This document shows, in pieces, positions 1-5,255 of a DNA stretch of 5,626 bases. Source of the stretch: Verrucomicrobiota bacterium (GTDB taxonomy: Bacteria; Verrucomicrobiota; Verrucomicrobiia; Opitutales; Opitutaceae); NCBI GenBank assembly GCA_023430825.1, contig JAEYYL010000256.1, positions 1-5,626 on the forward strand, read 5' to 3'. The position numbers were made by a program, and so were the translations under genes. A model generated the notes under the pieces. It was given only the letters and a program-made list of their open reading frames with translations. It was not told where the DNA came from and did no database searches. Positions within the stretch are counted from its first letter, which is position 1. Every line of letters starts with the position of its first letter.

Positions 1-282
1 CCGGCGCGCAAATCGCGTCGCGGCCGCCATGGCAGTGGTGGCCGCGCCGCCGCCAGCGCGCTGCGCATCGGCCATGTGCTCGGCGCGGCGTTGACGAATC
101 GGCGCGTGATCGAACCGGTCGAGACGCGGCTGCTGGTGTGGGTGGGGCTGGGGCTGCTCGCGCTGGCGGTGCTCTGTGTCGTGTTTCCGCGCGCGGTCGC
201 TTACCCGGGTGGCGTGATGCTGACCTGGTTCGCGCTCGCGTTGCTGTATCGCAGCGTGCGGCTGCGGCGCGGCCGCCGATAG
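1..282 (+). CDS. C-terminal fragment of a membrane protein, probably a phospholipase D/cardiolipin synthase-like enzyme
   Basis: The frame is open from the first base to the TAG at 280-282, so this is the 3' end of a gene that begins left of the window. An internal GTG at 76 could be taken for a start, but coding sense continues upstream of it. The visible 93 residues begin with a basic Arg/Gly/Ala stretch. The motif LGAALTNRRVIEP follows, then two hydrophobic segments, LLVWVGLGLLALAVLCVVF and VMLTWFALALLYRSV, and a very basic end (RLRRGRR). The 'GAALTNRR' tract followed by two C-terminal membrane helices resembles, from memory, the tail of some ClsB-like phospholipase D proteins, which join phosphatidyl groups to make cardiolipin at the inner membrane. 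No catalytic HKD motif lies inside the window, so the assignment is tentative. A C-terminal membrane anchor is the safer statement. Confidence 0.5.
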   Translation, partial: PARKSRRGRHGSGGRAAASALRIGHVLGAALTNRRVIEPVETRLLVWVGLGLLALAVLCVVFPRAVAYPGGVMLTWFALALLYRSVRLRRGRR

Positions 283-464
283 ACGATGGCGTTGGCGGAC
301 GTGGGGTCTGGCCTGATCGCGGGGAAACGGGGAACTCGCGACAGGTTTGCCGCACTGTAGCCGACCGGGCGACCACCGCCGGGAAATCGCTTGCCTCACC
401 CCTGAGCCCGTGAACACTCCGGAGCGATTACACCGGCCCCCCGGCCCAGCAAACCATCGCGGGC
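283..464 (+). promoter_or_regulatory. Leader/promoter region of the 720-residue gene, with possible RNA structure
   Basis: These 182 bp separate the stop of the fragment at the left edge from the next + strand gene. I see no good sigma-70 promoter. Two structural hints are present. The stretch 318-360 contains GGGGAAACGGGGAA followed by TTGCCGCACTGTAG, which loosely recalls the core of cobalamin riboswitches, although the usual helices are not convincing. Further on, AATCGCT (385-391) can pair with AGCGATT (423-429), and the small hairpin CTCA-CCCC-TGAG (395-406) sits inside that pair. No U-tract follows, so this is not an intrinsic terminator for the upstream gene. Its role as a leader is inferred from position only. 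Confidence 0.25.
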
Positions 465-2627
465 ATGCGCCCGCTCGACTACATGGACGACACGCCCGCC
501 AAGGAAAATCCCCAAAAGGATTTCAACAAACTCGACCTGAGCCAGCTCCAAGGCTTCAGCTTCGGCACCCAATGGACCCAGGACAAATCGTCCCCTTCCG
601 ATTCGCGCGATCGCCCCGATCGCCCGCGTCGCGAAGGCGGTCCCGAACGCCGTGAAGGTTTCGGCGGAGCCGGACCCGAGCGCCGCGACCGGCGCGCGTT
701 TCGCAAACCGGCGGGTGACGATCGCGGCGGCAGCGGATCGGCGGGCGGTCCGCCGGTCGGCGGCGGTCAGAGCGAGGCGCCGGCACCGCAGCGGCGCGAA
801 TATTCCGGCGACCGCGGTCCGCGGCGCGAGTATCAAGGCGGCCCCCGGCGCGACGGTCCGGGCGGCGGCGATCGCGGCGGTCCGCGTTACGGCGGCGGTG
901 GCTACGGTGCGCGCGAGATGCAGGATCGCGGGCCTTACGAGAGCCCGTTGTTCAATGTCGCGTTCTATCCGGAGGACACGAGTTTCAGCGCGCTGGCGAA
1001 GACGATTCGTTCGTCCTGCCGCACGATCGAGTTGTTCGAGATCGCGCGCACGGTGATCGGCAAGGCCGATCGCTTCGTCGTCGTGCTCACGCGCAAAACC
1101 GGTCTCGGCGGCGAGGGTCGCCAGGACGACGCGTCGGTCGCGGGCGGTGCGGGCCGGCAATCGATTTATCTTTCGGTGCCGGACGGGCTGCCGTTCGAAA
1201 GCGACGAGGCGGCGCTGAATCATGTGCTGACGCATCACCTCGGCCGTTTCTTCGATCTCGCCGAGGTTGAAGTGGACCCGCCGAAGGGAAATTTCCAGGT
1301 GATCAACAAGTGTGGCGTGACGGGTGAGTTACTCGGGCCGCCGAATTATCACCGCTATCAGCAGATCGTGCAGCAGCATTATGCGTCGAAGATTTCGCGC
1401 ATGCCGCTCGAAGCCTTCAAGAACCGCATCGAAACGGTGCGCGATCCGGAAGTCGTCGCGCAGTGGCTGGAGAAGATGAAGAAGACCACGCGCTACACGT
1501 GGAAGCAGGGCTCGAAGCCGGCGGCGCCGGCCGCGCCCGCCGCTCCGGCGGCCACGGTGGCGGCGGATTCCGGCGAACCGATCGCGGCGGCGGCGCTCGC
1601 GGAGGTCGCGGCGCAGGAAGGCTCCACCACGCCCGAGTCGGCGCCCGCGCTGACGTTCGACGCGTTCGAGGATGCGCGCACTTATTTGCTGACGCATGCG
1701 CGCGAGAAGCTCGTGCGGCCGGTCGAGACGGCGCGGTTTCACGGCAAGCTCGTGGAGACGATGCCGGCCGGCGAGATCCGCCGCGCGGTCGAAGGCGCGC
1801 TGGAGCGTCAGCGTCGTTTCCCGCTGGATACGGCCAACGCCCTGCGTGGCCGTCTCCGCCGCGAGCATTTCACGATCTTCAAGAAAGGCTCGAAAGGCAT
1901 CAGCTACGTCTGCGCGGTGAAGCGGAAATTCCGCGTGCCGGGCCAGACGTTTGCGGAGACGATCAGCGCACTCATCTCGTTCATCGAGGCCAACCCGATG
2001 GTGCGCGCGAGCGAGTTGCCGGCGAAGTTCCTGGGCATCGAATTGCCAGCGCAGCCGAAAGCCGCGCCCGCACCGGTGGAAGGCGCCGCGGAGGCGCCCG
2101 CTGAAGCCGCCCCCGCCGCACCGGCGCCCGAGCTGACGATTGATCAACGCGCGAAACTCAGCCGCATGCAGGGCGACCTGCGCTGGCTCGTGACGGAAGG
2201 TTACGTGACCGAGTTCATCGACGGCCGGTTGTTCGCACCGCCGCCGATGGTCGAGGCACGGAAGAAGGAAGTGGAAGCGGCGGAGCACGATCCGGAAAAC
2301 TTCCCCGAGGCTCCGCCAGCGGAGAAGCCCGCGCCGGCGCCCGCTCCGGCAGTGGCCGAATCTGCGCCCGCTGAACCGGTCGCGGCGACGCCGCCGCTCC
2401 CGAGTGATCCGGTCGCGCAGGAAGCCAGTCCGATTCCGAATCTGCCTGACCCTGTGACGCCGGTGCCGGCGGTCGATACGCCTCCGGCTGAAGCCGCGAC
2501 GCCGCCGGCCGCGGAAGCGCCGACATCGGAAGCTCCCGCACCCGAAGCGCCAGCCGCGGAAACGCCGGCTCCGGCCGCGACCGAGCCCGGCTCCGAGGAA
2601 AAACCGACGCCGTCGCAGCCGGCTTGA
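465..2627 (+). CDS. Conserved-looking protein of unknown function: RG-rich N-terminus, three compact segments, Ala/Pro-rich tail
   Basis: A 720-residue protein whose function I do not recognise. Residues 19-39 form a short ordered-looking motif (DFNKLDLSQLQGFSFGTQW). Residues about 45-158 are disordered and rich in Arg, Gly and Asp (DRGGP, RRDGPGGG, RREY twice), like the RG tails of RNA-binding proteins. Three compact segments follow: about 159-348 (FNVAFYPEDTSFSALAKTIR to YTWK), about 395-527, and 556-595. The last ends in GYVTEFIDGRLFAP, which could be the hairpin of a winged helix. Ala/Pro linkers join them (350-392, 528-555), and 600-720 is an acidic Ala/Pro/Glu tail. No signal peptide or membrane segment is visible, so it is probably cytoplasmic. 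ATG 465 gives the longest form; ATG 483 (MDDTPAKE) is an equally good start, and neither has a Shine-Dalgarno. A strong terminator follows 39 bp downstream, which suggests a single-gene transcript. Nucleic-acid binding is inferred from composition only. The gene is sure, the function is not. Confidence 0.9.
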   Translation: MRPLDYMDDTPAKENPQKDFNKLDLSQLQGFSFGTQWTQDKSSPSDSRDRPDRPRREGGPERREGFGGAGPERRDRRAFRKPAGDDRGGSGSAGGPPVGGGQSEAPAPQRREYSGDRGPRREYQGGPRRDGPGGGDRGGPRYGGGGYGAREMQDRGPYESPLFNVAFYPEDTSFSALAKTIRSSCRTIELFEIARTVIGKADRFVVVLTRKTGLGGEGRQDDASVAGGAGRQSIYLSVPDGLPFESDEAALNHVLTHHLGRFFDLAEVEVDPPKGNFQVINKCGVTGELLGPPNYHRYQQIVQQHYASKISRMPLEAFKNRIETVRDPEVVAQWLEKMKKTTRYTWKQGSKPAAPAAPAAPAATVAADSGEPIAAAALAEVAAQEGSTTPESAPALTFDAFEDARTYLLTHAREKLVRPVETARFHGKLVETMPAGEIRRAVEGALERQRRFPLDTANALRGRLRREHFTIFKKGSKGISYVCAVKRKFRVPGQTFAETISALISFIEANPMVRASELPAKFLGIELPAQPKAAPAPVEGAAEAPAEAAPAAPAPELTIDQRAKLSRMQGDLRWLVTEGYVTEFIDGRLFAPPPMVEARKKEVEAAEHDPENFPEAPPAEKPAPAPAPAVAESAPAEPVAATPPLPSDPVAQEASPIPNLPDPVTPVPAVDTPPAEAATPPAAEAPTSEAPAPEAPAAETPAPAATEPGSEEKPTPSQPA

Positions 2628-2666
2628 CGCATGGCGCGCTGCCAGCGCGGAAGTGACATTTATCGC

Positions 2667-2701
2667 GCCGCCGCACCGTAACGGGTGCGGCGGCTTTTTT
2701 T
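2667..2701 (+). terminator. Rho-independent terminator of the 720-residue gene
   Basis: A perfect 11-bp GC-rich stem (GCCGCCGCACC at 2667-2677 with GGTGCGGCGGC at 2684-2694) closes a 6-nt loop and runs directly into seven T residues (2695-2701). It lies 39 bp after the TGA of the preceding + strand gene. In the opposite direction the same hairpin is followed by GCGATAAATG with no U-run, so it should work mainly for + strand transcripts. The minus-strand cluster ending at 2796 has no intrinsic terminator that I can see in 2702-2795. Confidence 0.93.
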
Positions 2702-2795
2702 CGTTAAGCGAGTGGCAACGGAACGTTGTGTCGGTGTCGCCGCCTGGCGGTCGCATCCCCAGGAGGCGGTGCAAGCGGGGAGAACGAGCACACCG

Positions 2796-3230
2796 TCAGC
2801 GGAGGCGAACCGTGTGCGATTCGTCGGCGGCAATACCGAGATCGAGATGCCAGGTCGTTGGAGGAAGAAAGCCGTCGATTTTTTCCGGCCACTCCACGGC
2901 AAGGCACCAGGGGGAAACGAGGAAATCCTCCAGCAGCAGGTTCTCGATCTGTTGCGCGTTGTCCAAACGGTAGGCGTCGAGGTGCACGAGCGTGCGCGCC
3001 GGACCGCGGTGCACCGTATAAATGTTGAACGTGGGACTGGTCACCGGTTCGGGGATGCCGAAACCGCGCGCGAGGCCCTGGACGAAAGTGGTCTTGCCGA
3101 CGCCGAGATTGCCGTGGAGCGCGAGCGCGACATCGACGGGAAGAGCCGCGGCGAGCGCGTTCGCGAACTGCTGGGTTTCGGTGGCGGAGCGCGTGGTGAC
3201 CCCGGCACGGAGTTGAGCGACGATGTCCAT
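2796..3230 (-). CDS. tsaE: tRNA threonylcarbamoyladenosine biosynthesis ATPase TsaE
   Basis: TsaE is the P-loop ATPase that works with TsaB and TsaD to place threonylcarbamoyl on A37 of ANN-decoding tRNAs (t6A). At 144 residues it matches the usual family length of about 150. The Walker A loop GNLGVGKTT occupies residues 40-48. SPTF at 65-68 is the family's switch-like segment. HLDAYRL at 83-89 carries the conserved Asp and Tyr, followed by the acidic I-E motif (residues 95-96), and EWPEKI at 113-118 is the Walker-B-like signature near the end. All hallmark motifs are present, so it should be active. The ATG at 3230 lies 6 bp after the thiL stop, with no recognisable Shine-Dalgarno in the gap, so it is probably co-transcribed and translationally coupled as the last gene of the cluster. 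Its partners tsaB and tsaD are not in the window. Confidence 0.96.
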   Translation of the reverse strand: MDIVAQLRAGVTTRSATETQQFANALAAALPVDVALALHGNLGVGKTTFVQGLARGFGIPEPVTSPTFNIYTVHRGPARTLVHLDAYRLDNAQQIENLLLEDFLVSPWCLAVEWPEKIDGFLPPTTWHLDLGIAADESHTVRLR

Positions 3231-3236
3231 GCGCGG

Positions 3237-4166
3237 TCAGCGAAGATGTTCGTAGCCGCGGAAATCGTCGAGATTCACGGCGGTGGAGGGACGTTCGCCG
3301 GGGCGGACGAAGCGGCCGATACAGGTGAGCGGTGTGCGGGGAAAGGCGCGGCGCCAGCCCTGTTCGAAACGCGGGCGCGGAGATTTCGCGGCGAACGCAA
3401 AGACGAGTTCGTAATCCTCGCCATCGGTGAGCGCGGCGCGCAAGTCCGCGCGCGCCCGGCGCGGGATGGCGTCCGGTTCGAGCGCGGGCACGGCGCCGCG
3501 CGGCGTGAGGGCGTGCAGGTCTTTGGCCAGACCGTCGCTGACGTCCATCATCGCGCGCACGCCGGATTGGGCGGCGAGCCAGGCGCCCTCGTCGAGGCGC
3601 GGAGCGAATTTGAAATGATGTTCCGAGCGCAGGCTGTCGCCGAGCGCGCCGGTGACGTAAATCCAGTCGCCGAGCGCGGCGCCGGTGCGGGTGAGCGAAC
3701 GCGCGCCGGACGCTTCGCCGAGCAGCGTGAGGCTGGCGGCGACCATGCCGTCGGCTTGCGCGACGTCGCCGCCGACGATCGGCACGCGATAACGTCGGGC
3801 GGCCGCGGCGAGGCCGCGATAAAACGATTCGAGCCAGCGGAGGCTGACGCGCGCGTCGAGCGTGAGTGCGAGCACGGCCGCGGTCGGCCGGCCGCCCATG
3901 GCGGCGAGATCGCTGAGATTGCGTTTGAGGAGTTTGGCGCCGACGGCGCGTGCGGGGACGCGATCGTTGAAGTGACGCGGATAGATGACCGGATCGACGG
4001 TGATCAACTGGCGACCGCGCGAGGGCGGGAGCACGGCGCAGTCGTCGCCGATCCCGAACGGCGCGCGAGGCGAGGCGGTGCCGAGCCAGCGGCGGATGGC
4101 GTGGATGAGTTTTTCCTCGCCGAGGGCAGCGACGGAATCGCGAGAGCGGTTGGCAAAGGGGTGCAC
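3237..4166 (-). CDS. thiL: Thiamine-monophosphate kinase
   Basis: ThiL phosphorylates thiamine monophosphate with ATP to give the cofactor thiamine diphosphate, the last step of the de novo pathway, in the cytoplasm. Numbering from GTG 4166 (309 residues), the family motifs appear in order: LGEEKLI near 15-21, GIGDDCAVL 38-46, the Mg/substrate segment TVDPVIYPRHF 56-66, NLSDLAAMGG 83-92, IVGGDV 130-135, MDVSDGLAKDL 207-217 and GEDYELVF 249-256. These acidic motifs bind the Mg ions and nucleotide in the AIR-synthase/PurM-like fold. A longer form from GTG 4193 would overlap the upstream protease gene by 20 bp and add a Pro-rich leader; I prefer 4166, which starts 7 bp after that gene's stop. 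Neither start has a Shine-Dalgarno. The usual LVEGVHF sequence is VIYPRHF here, keeping the His-Phe. The gene sits in an apparent operon with tsaE. Confidence 0.95.
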   Translation of the reverse strand: MHPFANRSRDSVAALGEEKLIHAIRRWLGTASPRAPFGIGDDCAVLPPSRGRQLITVDPVIYPRHFNDRVPARAVGAKLLKRNLSDLAAMGGRPTAAVLALTLDARVSLRWLESFYRGLAAAARRYRVPIVGGDVAQADGMVAASLTLLGEASGARSLTRTGAALGDWIYVTGALGDSLRSEHHFKFAPRLDEGAWLAAQSGVRAMMDVSDGLAKDLHALTPRGAVPALEPDAIPRRARADLRAALTDGEDYELVFAFAAKSPRPRFEQGWRRAFPRTPLTCIGRFVRPGERPSTAVNLDDFRGYEHLR

Positions 4167-4173
4167 GGGCGGT

Positions 4174-5016
4174 TTAGCCGGCAGGTTGCACACCGGCGAA
4201 CAGCAGCACGATCGTGTGCAGGTTAAAAATCGCGTGCGCGACCATGACGGTGGCGATGCGGCCGGTGCGCTCGTAGGCGAGCGAGAAGATCACGGCGAGC
4301 GTGATGAGGGGCACGAGGCTGGGGAGGCCGTCGTAGGTGATCCAGTTGACGTGCAGCGCGGCGAAGATCGTGCCGGGGAGCAGCAATGCGACCCAGCGCG
4401 GGAGCCGGGTGCGGAGGTAGCGGAAGATCGTGGCGCGAAAGAGCAGCTCTTCGGCAATGGGCGCGATGAGGGTGGCGAGGACGATCATCAGCACGAGCAG
4501 AGCGGTCGACTCGGCTTCCGCGAACATGCGCAGAAGATCCTGTTGCTCCGCGGGGAGGCCGGTGGCCTTCAGCACGGCGAGCCACGCGATGTTGGCGAGG
4601 GTGACGACGGGCAGCGCGATGAGAAACGTGACCAGCCCCGAGCGCAGCGCGCCGGCGTCGAGCGGCGGGCGCAACGGGGGATGACCGAGGGCGAGCGGCA
4701 CGAAGGCGGGGCCGATGAGCAGGCCGAGCTGGAAAGCGGCGCTGCCGAAGATGGTGGCGGTATCGGGCGGGAGTTCCAGGGGCGCGGCTGCCAGGCCCGC
4801 CGCGAAGGAGCCGAGCAGTCCGCAGGCGACGATCACGAACGAGTAGAGGAAAAAATCAGCAATCGACACGCGCCAGACGGGGAGCGCCGGCGGCGCATTA
4901 CGGACGGCGAGGCGCGCGGAGGGACTCAACACCAGCCGCCACAGCAGCAGGAGGCCCACCAGCAGCAGGGTGAGTTCGAAAAGCGCGATCGCCGTCTCGG
5001 TGGTTTCCAAAGGCAT
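4174..5016 (-). CDS. CPBP-family intramembrane metalloprotease (Abi/CAAX-protease-like)
   Basis: A multi-pass membrane protein of 280 residues from ATG 5016. The three CPBP (PF02517) active-site motifs are intact: EELLFR with E189, E190 and R194; F218-x3-H222; and HAIFN with H261 and N265. These Glu/His residues hold the catalytic metal inside the membrane in relatives such as Rce1. About eight hydrophobic helices are visible, roughly at 8-30, 52-77, 88-110, 125-150, 170-188, 208-222, 232-246 and 253-276. The substrate cannot be read from sequence; family members act in prenyl-protein processing, bacteriocin immunity or processing, and protein maturation. A longer form from GTG 5076 or ATG 5073 is possible, but its extra Cys/Ala-rich leader is unconvincing, while MPLETTETAIALFELTLLL reads as a natural N-terminus. 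It is the first gene of the likely cluster with thiL and tsaE, ending 7 bp before the preferred thiL start. Confidence 0.92.
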   Translation of the reverse strand: MPLETTETAIALFELTLLLVGLLLLWRLVLSPSARLAVRNAPPALPVWRVSIADFFLYSFVIVACGLLGSFAAGLAAAPLELPPDTATIFGSAAFQLGLLIGPAFVPLALGHPPLRPPLDAGALRSGLVTFLIALPVVTLANIAWLAVLKATGLPAEQQDLLRMFAEAESTALLVLMIVLATLIAPIAEELLFRATIFRYLRTRLPRWVALLLPGTIFAALHVNWITYDGLPSLVPLITLAVIFSLAYERTGRIATVMVAHAIFNLHTIVLLFAGVQPAG

Positions 5017-5113
5017 GAGCCAGCAGTGCGGCGCAAAAGCGCGGCTGGAGCAAGGCGCGACAGCGCACGCCATCACGCTGCTGCGCGGAGGCGCGGCGCG
5101 GTTCGCGCTGAGG

Positions 5114-5127
5114 CTCGTTCGAACGAG
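5114..5127. promoter_or_regulatory. Perfect 14-bp palindrome, possible operator upstream of the protease-thiL-tsaE cluster
   Basis: CTCGTTC-GAACGAG is a perfect, uninterrupted two-fold symmetric site about 100 bp upstream of the chosen protease start. On the minus strand it follows a TTGAAA hexamer (complement of TTTCAA at 5133-5138) that could serve as a -35 element, which would place the palindrome in the promoter spacer. No good -10 follows at the right distance. Dyads of this size are typical of dimeric repressor sites, but chance or a short hairpin is possible. Confidence 0.25.
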
Positions 5128-5157
5128 ACCTTTTCAAAAAACCATGACCGTTTGACC

Positions 5158-5196
5158 GGAGGGCCGGCCTCCGTGCCGGCCGCGGGCGCCACGGAG
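5158..5196. repeat. REP-like palindromic element with overlapping alternative hairpins
   Basis: Intergenic GC-rich palindromes. GGCCGGC (5162-5168) pairs with GCCGGCC (5175-5181) over a 6-nt loop. Alternatively CTCCGTG (5169-5175) pairs with CACGGAG (5190-5196), or GGAGG (5158-5162) with CCTCC (5168-5172). These choices exclude one another. Only one copy is in the window, so calling it a dispersed repeat rests on a remembered resemblance to palindromic intergenic sequence in Verrucomicrobiota genomes. Confidence 0.4.
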
Positions 5197-5203
5197 CTCG
5201 TCC

Positions 5204-5240
5204 AAAACGGGCTACAAATTTCCTGGAGATGCTGTAGCCC
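5204..5240 (-). terminator. Candidate weak terminator of the mechanosensitive-channel gene
   Basis: Read on the minus strand, GGGCTACA and TGTAGCCC (5233-5240 and 5209-5216) form a perfect 8-bp stem over a 16-nt loop. A G and then four U residues (5204-5207) follow. It begins 15 bp after the stop codon of the channel gene, where a terminator is expected. The large loop and short U-run make it weak. The neighbouring dyad CGCCG-A-CGGCG (5240-5250) lies between the stop codon and this stem and may belong to the same palindromic element. Confidence 0.4.
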
Positions 5241-5255
5241 GCCGACGGCGGCGGA

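Noticed and set aside
391..419. TTGCCT ... AACACT as a sigma-70 promoter for the 720-residue gene
   Set aside because: The -10 match is only three of six bases, so it is too weak to annotate.
700..910. Apparent tandem repeats rich in CGGCGG/CGCGGCGG
   Set aside because: They are explained by Gly/Arg codons of the disordered N-terminal region, with irregular unit length.
396..1238. 280-residue minus-strand ORF opposite the RG-rich region
   Set aside because: Its Ala/Arg repeats mirror the Gly/Arg codons of the + strand gene, and no domain is recognisable.
2716..2754. Small dyads CAACG-GAA-CGTTG and CCGC-CTG-GCGG as a terminator for the minus-strand cluster
   Set aside because: The stems are only four or five bp and no U-tract follows on the minus strand.
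1329..2774. 481-residue minus-strand ORF opposite the large unknown gene
   Set aside because: It is extremely Arg/His-rich with low complexity, as expected from the antisense of a GC3-rich gene. It overlaps a well-structured + strand protein and the terminator.
2685..4226. 513-residue + strand ORF across tsaE and thiL
   Set aside because: It lies antisense to two genes with intact family motifs, has shadow-type composition (Arg/Gly/Ala/Glu) and starts inside the terminator stem.
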